Assembly: GCA_030529825.1 (NCBI GenBank)
Contig: JAUMWD010000001.1
Location: 38,935 to 102,934 of the forward strand
Direction of reading: 5' to 3'
DNA from: Bacillota bacterium
GTDB taxonomy: Bacteria; Bacillota; Clostridia; Oscillospirales; Oscillospiraceae
DNA: 64,000 nt
A model generated the notes under the pieces. It was not told the DNA's origin, made no database searches, and saw only the letters and a program-made list of their open reading frames with translations. The translations under genes and the position numbers were made by a program. Positions 25,425 to 36,091 of this stretch are shown here, in pieces (position 1 is the stretch's first letter; every line of letters begins with the position of its first letter).

Positions 25425-25875
25425 AGTCAGCCTCCTCCACATTCTTCAAAACTTCGAGATACGCCGCAAATTCTTTTTTCGCTGCGTCTAAATTCAGCGT
25501 GCGGTAGTTGCCGCATTCCACGGCGGAATTGCCGAAAACAGGGCCGTCGTAGGCGAGAATCTGCTCAATGACCTTTTTTGTAACCTCAAATACCTCCATA
25601 TGGGGGTGATTTTTTACGAGCAGATAGAAGCCCGTCTGACAACCCATGGGGCCGAAGTAAACAACATCGTCGGCAATCTCGGAATTGCGCATGAGGGTTG
25701 CAAACATATGCTCTGCGGTGTGCATGGTGGAATGGTCCATGTAGCTGTCCGCATTGGGCTTGCGGGTACGAAGGTCATAGGTGACTATGTCCCCGTCGAT
25801 ACGGGAAATATAAAAACCGGGCTCCAGCACGTTGTGGTTGACGGTGAAGCTTGTAATACGCTTAATGCTGTCCAT
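25408..25875 (-). CDS. luxS: S-ribosylhomocysteine lyase (AI-2 synthase)
   Basis: 155 residues. Zinc ligands sit in HTAEH and in the later VECGNYRTLNL cysteine; the catalytic cysteine is in GPMGCQTGFYL. It splits S-ribosylhomocysteine into homocysteine and DPD, the precursor of AI-2. Together with mtnN immediately downstream it forms a two-gene detoxification and recycling unit for S-adenosylhomocysteine. The promoter is at 25906-25934 and an AAAGGAG site precedes the ATG. No AI-2 receptor or lsr genes are visible. Confidence 0.97.
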   Translation of the reverse strand: MDSIKRITSFTVNHNVLEPGFYISRIDGDIVTYDLRTRKPNADSYMDHSTMHTAEHMFATLMRNSEIADDVVYFGPMGCQTGFYLLVKNHPHMEVFEVTKKVIEQILAYDGPVFGNSAVECGNYRTLNLDAAKKEFAAYLEVLKNVEEADFVYKQ

Positions 25876-25905
25876 TTTTTGCTCTCCTTTTTTATACTGA
25901 TAGGT

Positions 25906-25934
25906 ATTTTATACTGCGGACTGAAAATAGTCAA
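25906..25934 (-). promoter_or_regulatory. luxS-mtnN promoter
   Basis: On the minus strand: TTGACT, 17-base spacer, TAAAAT. Confidence 0.78.
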
Positions 25935-25950
25935 CAATGCTTTTACGCCG

Positions 25951-25979
25951 TTGAATTCGGATGAAAAATTCTGTATAAT
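25951..25979 (+). promoter_or_regulatory. Promoter for the PHP phosphoesterase
   Basis: TTGAAT, 17-base spacer, TATAAT, divergent from the luxS promoter with 16 bases between them. Confidence 0.82.
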
Positions 25980-26009
25980 AAAAGCATAAGAAGCGAAACG
26001 GAAGAAGCC

Positions 26010-26852
26010 ATGAGAGAAATTGATTTACATGTTCATACGAATATATCCGACGGCTCCGAAACGCCTGAAAACACCGTAAGATACGCAAAGGAGCTGGGAC
26101 TTAAGGCCATTGCCATAACCGACCATGACAATGTGGGCGGCATAGCCGCGGCAAAGACCGCCGGCGAAAAGTACGGCCTTGAGATAGTGGGCGGACTTGA
26201 GTTAGGCTGCGGCTGGTATGGCAAAGAGGTGCATATGCTGGCCTACGATTTTGACCCCTGCAACAAGTGGCTTCGAGCTACTTTAGGCTGGATAATAACC
26301 GACCGCAACGAGCGAAACGAAAAAATGGCAAAGCTCATAAGCGCCGACGGCATAAGAATTGACCTTGCCGAGCTTGAGGAACGCCACAAGGGCTCAAGCA
26401 TAGGAAGACCTCATTTTGCCCTTTGCCTTGTGGAGGCGGGTGTGGCAAGGGATGTGCAGGATGCCTTCAAAAGATTTCTCGACCCGGGCTGCAAGTACTA
26501 TATCCGGCGCAATTTCCTCACCATTGAGGAGGCGGCGGAAACCATCCGCGGCGCAGGCGGCAAGCCCGTAATTGCCCATCCGGGACAGTATAAGCTCACG
26601 GAGGAGCGCATGACGGAGCTTATGCAGCGGGCGGAAAAGTGCGGCGTGGCAGGTCTTGAATGCTACTATTCCGGTTACGGTGAGCAGCAGGTGGCGGAAT
26701 ACCTTGCCCGGGCGAAAGAATACGGACTCTGTGCCACGGCGGGAAGCGATTGGCACGGCAAGCACAAGCCCCATATTCAGCTGGGCAGCGGCATAAAGGG
26801 TGAGCTCTGCGCTCCCTATGAGCTTTTGCAAAAATTAAGAGAACACGATTAA
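26010..26852 (+). CDS. PHP-domain phosphoesterase (RNase AM/TrpH-like)
   Basis: 280 residues. The four PHP metal-binding motifs are present: DLHVHTNISDG at the N terminus, ITDHDN, the IAHPGQY histidine, and GSDWHG near the end. Members of this group hydrolyse 3',5'-nucleoside bisphosphates or trim RNA 5' ends exonucleolytically. Nothing in the context separates these activities. It has its own promoter and ends at a perfect palindromic terminator. Confidence 0.9.
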   Translation: MREIDLHVHTNISDGSETPENTVRYAKELGLKAIAITDHDNVGGIAAAKTAGEKYGLEIVGGLELGCGWYGKEVHMLAYDFDPCNKWLRATLGWIITDRNERNEKMAKLISADGIRIDLAELEERHKGSSIGRPHFALCLVEAGVARDVQDAFKRFLDPGCKYYIRRNFLTIEEAAETIRGAGGKPVIAHPGQYKLTEERMTELMQRAEKCGVAGLECYYSGYGEQQVAEYLARAKEYGLCATAGSDWHGKHKPHIQLGSGIKGELCAPYELLQKLREHD

Positions 26853-26856
26853 AACG

Positions 26857-26890
26857 AAAACATCACAGGCAGCTGCCTGTGATGTTTTTT
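26857..26890. terminator. Bidirectional terminator after the PHP gene
   Basis: AAAACATCACAGGCAG is followed without a loop by its complement and T6; this is a perfect palindrome serving both convergent genes. Confidence 0.9.
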
Positions 26891-26895
26891 GCTTT

Positions 26896-27786
26896 TTAAT
26901 ATATATCGTCGTTGACCTTTACGGGAGGAACCTCAAGCTGGGAGGGATCCTCAATGAAGCGCTTAAGCAGCTTAAAAGCGGCGGCATAGTAGTGAGTGTC
27001 AACCGTGCGGCCGTCCACGGCAAATCTTGCCTCGATAAACTTGCGGTCAATGGCATTGCCGCTGTCGTCAACATCCTCCATGTGCTGTCTTGCACCGAAG
27101 GATATGCAGACCGGCAGAGTGCCGACATTGTAGATATGATGATACATGGGAGCTCCGCCCATATAGCTCATATCGGAAATCATCATGGAGCTGTGAAGGG
27201 GACTGATGCTGATGATTTTTTCGGGAAGCAGACCGAGATAATCCAGGGCTCTCAGAATCCACATGATGATGCGGGTGACAAATCGGGGAGAGTTGGCAAG
27301 GAAGCTCACAAAGGCGTCGGTGTCGTTGCCGTCGTCCTCGTCTCTGACCTTTTCAAGGGCAGCGTTGACCTTGCGGTAAACATCGTAGACCGTGTCCGAG
27401 GGCTCAAAGGCAATCTTGACGGAGGTTTCACCTGCATCCATGGTGTTGCTGCGCTTCACCAGCATGGAGACCTCAATCTCATTGCGGGCGTATATTCGTC
27501 TGCCTGCCACAAAACGGTTAATGCCGGGGAGTGCGGCGATGACGCGCACATAGGCAGCAATAAGCAGATGGAGAAGTCCCATGCTCTTATAGCCCTTACT
27601 GCGCTGGGCTTTTATCCAGCGGTCACTTTCGGTAACCTCGTAATCGTCCTCATAAAGATTAAAGGCGTCATTACGCGAGGTCATAACAAAGGGAAGAAAG
27701 CGGGCAAAACCGCCCAGAGTGCGAAGCAGACGGCCGTCTTTTCTGTCATTGCCGCCGCGGCTTCCTAAACTTTTTGCCATATTCAA
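26896..27786 (-). CDS. Stand-alone 2-oxoacid dehydrogenase E2-like acyltransferase domain, catalytic motif altered
   Basis: 296 residues resembling only the catalytic (CAT-like) domain of dihydrolipoamide acyltransferases: no lipoyl domain and no subunit-binding domain. The C-terminal half has YHHIYNVGTLPVCISFGARQ and ends RTVDTHYYAAAFKLL. True E2 enzymes have DHRxxDG at this point, with the catalytic histidine; here it reads DGRTVDT, so the histidine is missing. The rest of the fold is intact and the gene has a consensus promoter, so it is expressed rather than decayed. The function is unknown and classical acyl transfer to lipoamide is unlikely. Confidence 0.75.
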   Translation of the reverse strand: MNMAKSLGSRGGNDRKDGRLLRTLGGFARFLPFVMTSRNDAFNLYEDDYEVTESDRWIKAQRSKGYKSMGLLHLLIAAYVRVIAALPGINRFVAGRRIYARNEIEVSMLVKRSNTMDAGETSVKIAFEPSDTVYDVYRKVNAALEKVRDEDDGNDTDAFVSFLANSPRFVTRIIMWILRALDYLGLLPEKIISISPLHSSMMISDMSYMGGAPMYHHIYNVGTLPVCISFGARQHMEDVDDSGNAIDRKFIEARFAVDGRTVDTHYYAAAFKLLKRFIEDPSQLEVPPVKVNDDIY

Positions 27787-27831
27787 AGCCTCCCGAAGGG
27801 ATTTAAGTATAATTGTTACATTAACTTTAAC

Positions 27832-27860
27832 ATTATACAGTCATGTTCGGATTTTGGCAA
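27832..27860 (-). promoter_or_regulatory. Promoter for the E2-like gene
   Basis: On the minus strand: TTGCCA, 17-base spacer, TATAAT. Confidence 0.85.
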
Positions 27861-28102
27861 GGAAAACCGTAATGAACACCTCATCAATAAAAATAATGCT
27901 CGGAGACAGCTCTTGAAGAGGGATAAGAACTGCGCGAAAACGGTGCGATAAATTTTTGTCATGCAAAAAAATTTAAGCCTCAAAATTGCGTCAAAAGTTA
28001 AACTATTCAGCATTATCAAGGGACTTTTCTAAATGGAAGATTTGTGCAAAATTTGACTATCAAATTGCGCAAAGTTTGTCAAGGGAAAATGCCCAAAAAG
28101 CC
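27861..28102. other. AT-rich non-coding stretch upstream of the V-ATPase operon
   Basis: No convincing gene. It contains many short A and T tracts and near-repeats of CAAATTGCG. This composition may act as an UP-type or curvature element for the operon promoter at 28103, but no defined operator is seen. Confidence 0.4.
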
Positions 28103-28131
28103 TTGAAAACCAATGACTTTTTTGCTAAAAT
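28103..28131 (+). promoter_or_regulatory. V-type ATPase operon promoter
   Basis: TTGAAA, 17-base spacer, TAAAAT, about 70 bases before the first gene. Confidence 0.72.
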
Positions 28132-28202
28132 TTTCAACACGAAAACAAAACTTTTTATGATTATTTACCAATGAATTTTGGTGAAAGCGGGGAGGTGTGC
28201 CA

Positions 28203-28517
28203 ATGTCTTTTGAAGCCATTACCGTCATTCGGGAAGCTGAAGAAAATGCAAAGAAAATGATAGCCGATGCAGAAGCCTCAGCCAAAAGAATGATTGCCGA
28301 TGCCGAAATCAAAGGCAGGGCAGGATGTGATGCGGCTTTGGAAAAAGCCGGGTCCGAAATAGGTGAACTCAAAGAAAAGTGCATTGCAAAGGCAAATGAA
28401 GAGGAGACCCGTATCGGGGCCGAAACCGAAACCAAGAAAGCAGTGCTCACAGCAAAATCCGATAAGCAGATTGAAAAGGCCGCGATGCTCATCGTAGAAA
28501 GGATAGTGAACACCTGA
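28203..28517 (+). CDS. ntpF: V-type ATPase peripheral stalk subunit (G/H type)
   Basis: 104 residues from ATG 28203, seven bases after GGGGAGG; a GTG two codons upstream is in frame but sits in the spacer. The protein is a near-continuous amphipathic helix rich in Ala, Glu and Lys (AEENAKKMIADAEASAKRMIADAE), as expected for the peripheral stalk coiled coil that pairs with subunit E. It is the first gene of the nine-gene ATPase operon and its stop overlaps the start of ntpI by one base. Confidence 0.85.
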   Translation: MSFEAITVIREAEENAKKMIADAEASAKRMIADAEIKGRAGCDAALEKAGSEIGELKEKCIAKANEEETRIGAETETKKAVLTAKSDKQIEKAAMLIVERIVNT

Positions 28518-30442
28518 TGGCCATAGTTAAAATGAAAAAGCTTCAGCTTATGGTTGCCAGGTCTCAGAAGGACTGTCTGCTGGATGCACTCACCAGATTG
28601 GGCTGCGTTCAGATTTCCGAAATGGATGAAATTCCGGGTGGCCTGCAAAGCATAGGCAGTGGCACAGCTGATGCAAAAGCTCAGCAGACGACCTTTGCTG
28701 CGGCGCTGAAGATTCTGGACAGATTTGCTCCTGCTAAATCGAAGCTGCTGGCCCCGCGCCCCGAAATCTCAGAGGACAGCTTTCTGGGAAACGAGGGCTA
28801 CGAGAGCGAGCTGAATGCGGCGGAGAATATAATCCGCCTGGAACAGCAGATACGCAGCATTGCCGGCGAGGAAAGCAGACTCCGTGCGGTAATCGAGTCC
28901 ATGACTCCCTGGGCTACTTTGGATATGCCGCTTCAGACCACCGAAACGGACTGCACTGCGGTGTTTCTGGGAACTCTGCCCAAGGACAGCGAGCCTGAAC
29001 TTGCAGCGGTGGCACTTGAAGAGAAAACGGAGGAAGCAGAGCTCTTTGTTGTATCCTCGGACGATACACAGCATTATGTCGTGATGGTCTGCTCCGGAGA
29101 TGTGCAGGAGGAAGCACTGAATGCTTTGCGCGAGTACGGCTTTGCCCAGACCGGCATAAGCAATACCGAAGGTACTGCGGCAGAGAATATTGCCGCCGCC
29201 CAAAAGGAACTGGTGTCCCTTGCCGAGCAGAAAAAGGCAACTGAGGCTGAAATAATCGAAAACGCATCCCACAGGGATGTAATCAAGCTCTGCGTTGACA
29301 GAGCTGAAACGGCAATAACCCGTGCCGAAGCGGAAAGCAAGCTGGCGGGCAGCGAAAGTGTTGTCTGCATGACGGGCTGGCTGGAAGCTCCCGAGGAAGA
29401 TGCTTTCGCCGAATGCGTGGAGAAATTCGACTGTGCATGGGATACCTCAGACCCCGTTCCCGAGGAATATCCCGATGTTCCGGTAAAACTCAAAAACAAT
29501 AAGATCACAAATGCGCTGAACATGGTTACCAATATGTACGCACTGCCTACATATGACGGAGTTGACCCCAACCCTCTCATGGCACCGTTCTTCATTCTGT
29601 TCTACGGACTCATGATGGCGGACATGGGCTACGGACTGCTGATGATTATTGCGGCAGTTGTGGCGCTGAAGAAGATAAAGCCCAAGGAAGGAACGCTTTC
29701 CTTCTGCCAGCTGCTTCTTTACGGCGGCATCGCAACCTTCGTCTGCGGCGCGCTGACCGGCGGCTTCTTCGGCAATGCCCTTGAGGTCGTGGGCCAGATT
29801 CTCGATAAGCCCGAGGGATGGGGTGTGCTTCCCGCACTGTTCAATCCCATGACTGACAGCATGATGGTTCTCATCGGCGCTATGGTTCTGGGTGTTATCC
29901 ATCTGAACACCGGTATGGTGATAAATGCCGTGGAAAAATGCAAGCGAGGCGAATATGCCGATGCCTTCTGGGAAGAGGGCGTTCTGTGGATTACCCTTGT
30001 GGGCATTCTGCTGGTCGTTCTCGTAAAGGGAACCTTCAGCAAGGTGATTCTGATTGTCGGCTGCGTGGGTGTTCTGTACGGCGGTACACGGGGCGCAAAG
30101 GGCTTCGGAAAGGTTACTAGCCTCTTCGGAACGATTTACAATCAGGTAACCGGCTGGTTCGGCGATATTCTGTCCTATGCACGTATCATGGCACTGATGC
30201 TGGCAGGCTCCGTCATCGGTATGGTTTTCAACACCATCGGCGGTATCGCACACAACCTTGTGTTCTTCATCGTGATCTTCCTCATAGGTCACACTCTGAA
30301 CTTCGGCCTGAACCTTCTGGGCTGCTACGTGCATGACCTGCGTCTGCAGTGCCTTGAATACTTCGGCAAGTTCTACAAGGACGGCGGCAAGCCCTTCCGT
30401 CCCATTAAAGTCAAAACAAAATACTATGATGTAGTAAAATAA
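28517..30442 (+). CDS. ntpI: V-type ATPase membrane subunit I (a-type stator)
   Basis: 641 residues: a cytoplasmic N-terminal half of about 330 residues with coiled-coil segments and then about seven or eight membrane helices. FGDILSYARIMALMLAGSVIG contains the conserved arginine that acts on the rotor carboxylate during ion transport. It anchors the peripheral stalks and forms the ion half-channels. It overlaps ntpF by one base and lies 15 bases before ntpK. Confidence 0.95.
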   Translation: MAIVKMKKLQLMVARSQKDCLLDALTRLGCVQISEMDEIPGGLQSIGSGTADAKAQQTTFAAALKILDRFAPAKSKLLAPRPEISEDSFLGNEGYESELNAAENIIRLEQQIRSIAGEESRLRAVIESMTPWATLDMPLQTTETDCTAVFLGTLPKDSEPELAAVALEEKTEEAELFVVSSDDTQHYVVMVCSGDVQEEALNALREYGFAQTGISNTEGTAAENIAAAQKELVSLAEQKKATEAEIIENASHRDVIKLCVDRAETAITRAEAESKLAGSESVVCMTGWLEAPEEDAFAECVEKFDCAWDTSDPVPEEYPDVPVKLKNNKITNALNMVTNMYALPTYDGVDPNPLMAPFFILFYGLMMADMGYGLLMIIAAVVALKKIKPKEGTLSFCQLLLYGGIATFVCGALTGGFFGNALEVVGQILDKPEGWGVLPALFNPMTDSMMVLIGAMVLGVIHLNTGMVINAVEKCKRGEYADAFWEEGVLWITLVGILLVVLVKGTFSKVILIVGCVGVLYGGTRGAKGFGKVTSLFGTIYNQVTGWFGDILSYARIMALMLAGSVIGMVFNTIGGIAHNLVFFIVIFLIGHTLNFGLNLLGCYVHDLRLQCLEYFGKFYKDGGKPFRPIKVKTKYYDVVK

Positions 30443-30940
<498 letters not shown>

Positions 30941-30975
30941 TTAAGAAGAAAATTGACAAGAAGGCGGGACTTTAT

Positions 30976-31575
30976 ATGAAAGGTACTGAAAAAATTATCG
31001 CTCGTATCGAAAACGAGGCCAAAGCACAGGCTGATGAAATCATCGCCAGGGCCGAGGCGGAAGTCGCCGCAATCCTGGAGAAGGAAAACAAGCTGGCTCA
31101 GGATAAATACTGGGAAAAAATCAGAGCGGGCACGAAGGAATGCGAAGCACTGGTGGACAACAAAGTCCGCAATGCGGAGATGGAAGCCAGAAAGAGCATT
31201 CTTGCTGCGAAGCAGGAGCAGATTTCCAAGGTTTTCTGCAAGGCAAAGGAAATGCTGGCTGACATTCCCCGTGATGACTATGTAAAGCTCCTTGCAGTCC
31301 TTGCAAAGGATGCCTCCTCCAACGGTCAGGAGGAGCTGGTTTTCAACGAGCAGGATAAGGCTGCCGTGGGCAAAGCCGTGGCGGCTGCCGCAAATGAACT
31401 GCTGAAGGCAGAGGGCAGGGATGCCATGCTGGTTGTTGCCGATGAGACCCGTGATATTAAGGGCGGCTTCGTCCTGAAGCAGGGCGGCATTGAGGTTAAC
31501 TGCAGCATAGATACTCTGGTTGATATGCAGCGCGACAGAGCAGCCGCCGATGTGGCAGCTGTGCTGTTTGAATAA
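30976..31575 (+). CDS. ntpE: V-type ATPase peripheral stalk subunit E
   Basis: 199 residues. The first half is a charged coiled coil (AKAQADEIIARAEAEVAAILEK) and the second half is a globular domain ending with GGFVLKQGGIEVNCSIDTLV, typical of subunit E. It pairs with the NtpF helix to link the catalytic head to subunit I. It lies 35 bases after ntpK and 35 before ntpC, in the usual operon order. Confidence 0.92.
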   Translation: MKGTEKIIARIENEAKAQADEIIARAEAEVAAILEKENKLAQDKYWEKIRAGTKECEALVDNKVRNAEMEARKSILAAKQEQISKVFCKAKEMLADIPRDDYVKLLAVLAKDASSNGQEELVFNEQDKAAVGKAVAAAANELLKAEGRDAMLVVADETRDIKGGFVLKQGGIEVNCSIDTLVDMQRDRAAADVAAVLFE

Positions 31576-31610
31576 GCGGCGCTTGAATCCCATGAAAGGG
31601 AGGTTAGGAA

Positions 31611-32612
31611 TTGTCTGAAAAAAAGTGCGAAAGGGAAAAATATCTGTTTCTGTCCGCACATTTGAGAGCCAAAGAGGCAAAAATGCTCACCGCCGAGAAG
31701 GCGTCAAGACTTCTTGACGCGGGAAGCTTCGAGGAAGCGGCAAAGCAGCTTTGCGAATGCGGCTACGAGGATATGTCCGGCATGAGCGTCAGCGAAATAT
31801 CCGAAGCTCTGAATACACGCAGAAGAGTTATGCTGAAGGATATCGCCAATATGCTGCCGGATAAGGAAATAGCGGATATTTTCCGCATAAAGTATGATTA
31901 CCACAACGCCAAGGTGCTTATTAAGGCCGAGGCAATGAACAGCGAGAGATTTGACCTGTTAAGCTGCGCGGGGCGCATGAGCCCCGAGAAAATTGCCACC
32001 GCATACCGGGAGGAAAACTTCATTTTCTGCCCCGATGTGCTGGCAAAGGCAATGATGGACGCAAAACGCGTTCTCAACCGCAGTGAAAATCCGCAGCTTG
32101 CCGATTTCATTCTGGACAAGGCCTGCTACGGGGAACTCACTGAGACGGCAAAGGCTCTGAACAGTAAGTTCATAAAGGGCTACGTTGAACTGCTTATCGA
32201 CTGTGCAAATCTCAAGAGCATTGTGCGCTGCCTGCGAATGGGCAAGAATGCGGACTTCATGCGGGGTGCACTCATTCCCGGCGGCAGCATCTACACCGAG
32301 CGCATTGCCGTGCTGAACACTCCCGAGGCAATTGCCTCGCTGTTTTCCGTAACAAAGCTGAAGGATGCGGCGGCAAAGGGTGCCGGAGCCGTGAGCGGCG
32401 GAAGAATGACCGCCTTCGAGCTGGCCTGCGACAACGCGGTTATGAGCTATCTCAAGGGTGCAAAGCTTGTGTCCTACGGTGAAGCTCCCGTGGTTGCTTA
32501 TCTTGCGGCCTTTGAATCTGAACTCACCGCGGTGCGCATGATTCTCACCGGCCTCAAGGCAAATATCGCACCCGATACAATCCGTGAAAGGCTGCGTGAT
32601 TTCTATGCTTAA
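31611..32612 (+). CDS. ntpC: V-type ATPase subunit C (rotor-to-head connector, archaeal type)
   Basis: 333 residues, mainly helical, beginning with a TTG codon eight bases after AAAGGGAGG; no ATG is better placed. The family pattern includes YHNAKVLIKAEA and LTAVRMILTGLKAN near the C terminus. Subunit C (d in other naming) sits between the c-ring and the central stalk. Its 3' end overlaps the start of the following gene by eight bases. Confidence 0.92.
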   Translation: MSEKKCEREKYLFLSAHLRAKEAKMLTAEKASRLLDAGSFEEAAKQLCECGYEDMSGMSVSEISEALNTRRRVMLKDIANMLPDKEIADIFRIKYDYHNAKVLIKAEAMNSERFDLLSCAGRMSPEKIATAYREENFIFCPDVLAKAMMDAKRVLNRSENPQLADFILDKACYGELTETAKALNSKFIKGYVELLIDCANLKSIVRCLRMGKNADFMRGALIPGGSIYTERIAVLNTPEAIASLFSVTKLKDAAAKGAGAVSGGRMTAFELACDNAVMSYLKGAKLVSYGEAPVVAYLAAFESELTAVRMILTGLKANIAPDTIRERLRDFYA

Positions 32613-32928
32613 AATTGCTGTAATCGGCGGACACGAAACGGTCATGGGCTTCAAGGCTCTGGGACTGGACGCGTTTCCCGTATCCGATCCTGCGGAGGCA
32701 AAAAAGACACTCCGCTCCGTCACCCGCGAGAGCGAGGATTACGCCATCATTTATCTGGAAGAAAATCTGGCGGAGCCCCTCAAGGCGGAAATAGATAAAT
32801 CTAAGGACAGTCCCACCCCGGCAATCATTCTGATTCCGGGCAGAGAAGGCTCTTTGGGACTGGGACTGACGGCACTGAATGAGGCCGTTGAACGTGCGGT
32901 AGGCACGAACATTCTTGAAAATAATTAA
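32605..32928 (+). CDS. ntpG: V-type ATPase central stalk subunit F
   Basis: 107 residues starting at ATG 32605, inside the last codons of ntpC; upstream in-frame codons lack a ribosome site. [20 protein letters not shown] and the late PAIILIPG are standard for subunit F, a Rossmann-like protein that binds subunit D in the central stalk. The tight overlap with ntpC suggests translational coupling. Confidence 0.92.
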   Translation: MLKIAVIGGHETVMGFKALGLDAFPVSDPAEAKKTLRSVTRESEDYAIIYLEENLAEPLKAEIDKSKDSPTPAIILIPGREGSLGLGLTALNEAVERAVGTNILENN

Positions 32929-32945
32929 GAAAGTCAGGTAGCTAT

Positions 32946-34715
32946 ATGAGCGGAACTATATTAAAAGTATCCGGTCCGCTGGTCGTTGCAGAAGGCCTTG
33001 AGGATGCAAACGTTGCTGACGTTGTAAGAGTCGGCAAGCAGCGTCTTATCGGCGAAATTCTTCAGATGACCGGCGACAGCGCATCAATACAGGTTTACGA
33101 AGAGACCTCCGGTCTGGGACCCGGCGCCGTTGTTGAATCCACCGGAATGCCCATGTCTGTCGAACTGGGACCCGGTATGCTGGAGAACATCTATGACGGC
33201 ATCCAGCGCCCTCTGCCCGAAATCCGTGAGCTTGCAGGCTCTGTTATCACCCGCGGCGTTGACGTTCCCGCACTGAACCGCAGCAAGAAGTGGGACTTTG
33301 TCCCCGTTGCAAAGGTGGGCGATAAGCTGGTTGGCGGCGATGTGCTGGGTACTGTTCAGGAAACCACCGCAATATGCCATAAAATCATGGTGCCTCCAAC
33401 CGAGAGCGGCACCGTTATCGAAATCAAGGCAGGCAGCTTCACCGTTACCGAGACCGTTGCGGTTTTGGAAAACGACAAGGGAGAAAAGCTCGAGCTGACC
33501 ATGATGCAGAAGTGGCCCGTTCGTATCAACCGCCCCTATACAAGGAAATTCATGCCCGGCCGTCCCATGAACTCCGGCCAGCGCATCATTGACACTCTGT
33601 TCCCCATTGCCAAGGGCGGCACCGCAGCAGTCCCCGGCCCCTTCGGCTCCGGCAAGACCGTTGTTCAGCACCAGCTGGCGAAGTGGTCCGACGTTGACAT
33701 CGTTGTTTACATCGGCTGCGGCGAACGCGGCAACGAAATGACCGACGTTCTCATGGAGTTCCCCGAGCTTACCGACCCCCGCAACGGCGAGCCCCTCATG
33801 AAGAGAACCGTTCTTATTGCAAACACCTCCGATATGCCCGTTGCAGCCCGTGAGGCTTCCATCTACACCGGCATCACCATCGCAGAGTACTTCCGCGATA
33901 TGGGCTATGACGTAGCAGTTCTCGCAGACTCCACCTCCCGCTGGGCAGAGGCTCTCCGTGAGATGTCCGGACGTCTGGAGGAAATGCCCGGCGAAGAGGG
34001 CTACCCCGCATATCTGGCCTCCCGTATCGCACAGTTCTACGAAAGAGCCGGCTGCGTAGAGTGTCTGGGCTCCGACGAACGCAAGGGCTCCGTCACCGCC
34101 ATAGGTGCAGTTTCACCTCCGGGCGGCGATATTTCCGAGCCTGTTTCCCAGGCAACCATGCGTATTGTCAAGGTCTTCTGGGCACTGGATTCCAGCCTTG
34201 CATATGCACGCCACTTCCCCGCAATCAACTGGCTGACCTCTTACTCCCTGTACGTTGATACTCTGGCATCATGGTACAATAAGGAGTTCGGCCCTGCCTA
34301 CATGGCAAACCGCGACAAGGCTATGCACATCCTGCAGGAGGAAAACGAGCTTCAGGAAATCGTCCGCCTTGTCGGCCAGGACGCACTGAGCGCAGATGAC
34401 CGCCTCACCATGGAAACCGCAAAGATGATTCGTGAGGACTTCCTGCAGCAGAATGCCTTCGTTGATGAGGATGCATACTCCTCCTACGGCAAGCAGTTCA
34501 AGCTCCTTGACATGATTCTCAAGTTTGATGAAATGGGCCGTGCAGCACTTGAAAAAGGCGCTGAGATGAAGGGCATCTTCACTATCTCCGCACGTGAGAA
34601 AATCGGCCGTGCAAAGATGATTGCTCCCGATAAGTACGAGGCTGAGTTTGCAGCAATCGTTGCTGATATGAAGAAGGAAATTGACGCAGTTATTGCCGGA
34701 GGTGAGGATGCATGA
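32946..34715 (+). CDS. ntpA: V-type ATPase catalytic subunit A
   Basis: 589 residues, the normal length. The Walker A motif is [10 protein letters not shown] near residue 230, the catalytic [11 protein letters not shown] follows with the essential Glu, and [21 protein letters not shown] is diagnostic for subunit A. The non-homologous insert region specific to A subunits lies between about 110 and 190. It hydrolyses or synthesises ATP in the A3B3 head. The last four bases overlap ntpB (ATGA). Confidence 0.98.
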   Translation: MSGTILKVSGPLVVAEGLEDANVADVVRVGKQRLIGEILQMTGDSASIQVYEETSGLGPGAVVESTGMPMSVELGPGMLENIYDGIQRPLPEIRELAGSVITRGVDVPALNRSKKWDFVPVAKVGDKLVGGDVLGTVQETTAICHKIMVPPTESGTVIEIKAGSFTVTETVAVLENDKGEKLELTMMQKWPVRINRPYTRKFMPGRPMNSGQRIIDTLFPIAKGGTAAVPGPFGSGKTVVQHQLAKWSDVDIVVYIGCGERGNEMTDVLMEFPELTDPRNGEPLMKRTVLIANTSDMPVAAREASIYTGITIAEYFRDMGYDVAVLADSTSRWAEALREMSGRLEEMPGEEGYPAYLASRIAQFYERAGCVECLGSDERKGSVTAIGAVSPPGGDISEPVSQATMRIVKVFWALDSSLAYARHFPAINWLTSYSLYVDTLASWYNKEFGPAYMANRDKAMHILQEENELQEIVRLVGQDALSADDRLTMETAKMIREDFLQQNAFVDEDAYSSYGKQFKLLDMILKFDEMGRAALEKGAEMKGIFTISAREKIGRAKMIAPDKYEAEFAAIVADMKKEIDAVIAGGEDA

Positions 34716-36079
34716 TTAAGAATTTTAAAACTATAAGAGAAGTTGCGAATCCTCTGATGGCGGTCGTTCAGGTTGACGGCGTTACCTATGATGAGCTGGC
34801 AGAAATCGAGCTGCCCAACGGTGAGACCCGTTTGGGCAAGGTGCTTGAGGTTGAAGGCGACAAGGCCGTTGTTCAGCTTTTTGACTCTGCACAGGGCATC
34901 AACGTTGCAAACACCAAGGTTCGCTTCCTGGGCCATCCTCTGGAGCTGGCTGTTTCCGAGGATATGCTGGGCCGTGTGTTCAACGGCATGGGCAAGCCCA
35001 TTGACGGCGGCCCCGAAATCCTTGCTGAGGAGCACCGTGACATTAACGGCCTTCCCATGAACCCCGCCGCCCGTGCATACCCCGCAGAGTTCATTCAGAC
35101 CGGTGTTTCCACCATCGACGGTCTGAACACTCTGGTAAGAGGTCAGAAGCTTCCTATATTCTCCGCGTCGGGTCTGCCCCATGCAGCACTGGCTGCTCAG
35201 ATTGCCCGTCAGGCAAAGGTCCTGGGCGACGGTGAAAGCTTCGCTGTTGTATTTGCCGCCGTGGGTATCACCTTCGAGGAAAGCGAATACTTCATCAATG
35301 ACTTTAAGCGCACCGGCGCCATTGACCGTACCGTTGTTTTCTCCAATCTGGCAAACGATCCTGCAGTAGAGCGTATCGCAACTCCCCGTATGGCTCTCAC
35401 CGCTGCCGAGTATCTTGCCTTCGAGAAGGATATGCAGGTTCTGGTCATCATCACCGACATCACCAACTATGCAGAAGCACTCCGTGAGGTTTCCGCGGCA
35501 AAGAAGGAAGTTCCCGGCCGCCGCGGCTATCCCGGCTATCTGTACACTGACCTGGCAACCATGTATGAACGCGCCGGTCGCCGTCTGGGAAAGAAGGGCT
35601 CCATCACCATGATTCCCATTCTGACCATGCCCGAGGACGATAAGACCCATCCCATTCCCGACCTTACGGGCTACATCACCGAGGGTCAGATTATCCTCAG
35701 CCGCGACCTGTATCGCAAGGGCATTATGCCCCCCGTTGACGTTCTGCCTTCCCTGAGCCGTCTGAAGGATAAGGGTATCGGTGCAGGCAAAACCCGTGAG
35801 GACCACTCCGGCACCATGAACCAGCTTTTCGCAGCATATTCCCGCGGCAAGGACGCAAAGGAGCTCATGACCATTCTGGGCGAGGCAGCACTTTCTGATG
35901 ACGACAAGCAGTTTGCAAAGTTTGCCGACGAGTTTGAAAAGCGCTATGTAAATCAGGGCAACGACACCAACCGCAGCATCGAGGAAACTCTTGACTTGGG
36001 TTGGGATCTGCTGAAGCTCCTGCCCAGAGCCGAGCTGAAGAGAATCAAGCCCGAGCTTATTGAAAAGTACATGAAGTAA
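34712..36079 (+). CDS. ntpB: V-type ATPase regulatory subunit B
   Basis: 455 residues. It lacks a full Walker A motif, as expected for the non-catalytic subunit, and carries [18 protein letters not shown] in its place, followed by [35 protein letters not shown] sequence around residues 250-275. It alternates with subunit A in the head. Start and stop overlap arrangements give near-stoichiometric translation with ntpA. Confidence 0.98.
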   Translation: MIKNFKTIREVANPLMAVVQVDGVTYDELAEIELPNGETRLGKVLEVEGDKAVVQLFDSAQGINVANTKVRFLGHPLELAVSEDMLGRVFNGMGKPIDGGPEILAEEHRDINGLPMNPAARAYPAEFIQTGVSTIDGLNTLVRGQKLPIFSASGLPHAALAAQIARQAKVLGDGESFAVVFAAVGITFEESEYFINDFKRTGAIDRTVVFSNLANDPAVERIATPRMALTAAEYLAFEKDMQVLVIITDITNYAEALREVSAAKKEVPGRRGYPGYLYTDLATMYERAGRRLGKKGSITMIPILTMPEDDKTHPIPDLTGYITEGQIILSRDLYRKGIMPPVDVLPSLSRLKDKGIGAGKTREDHSGTMNQLFAAYSRGKDAKELMTILGEAALSDDDKQFAKFADEFEKRYVNQGNDTNRSIEETLDLGWDLLKLLPRAELKRIKPELIEKYMK

Positions 36080-36091
36080 GGGGGAAGGAAT

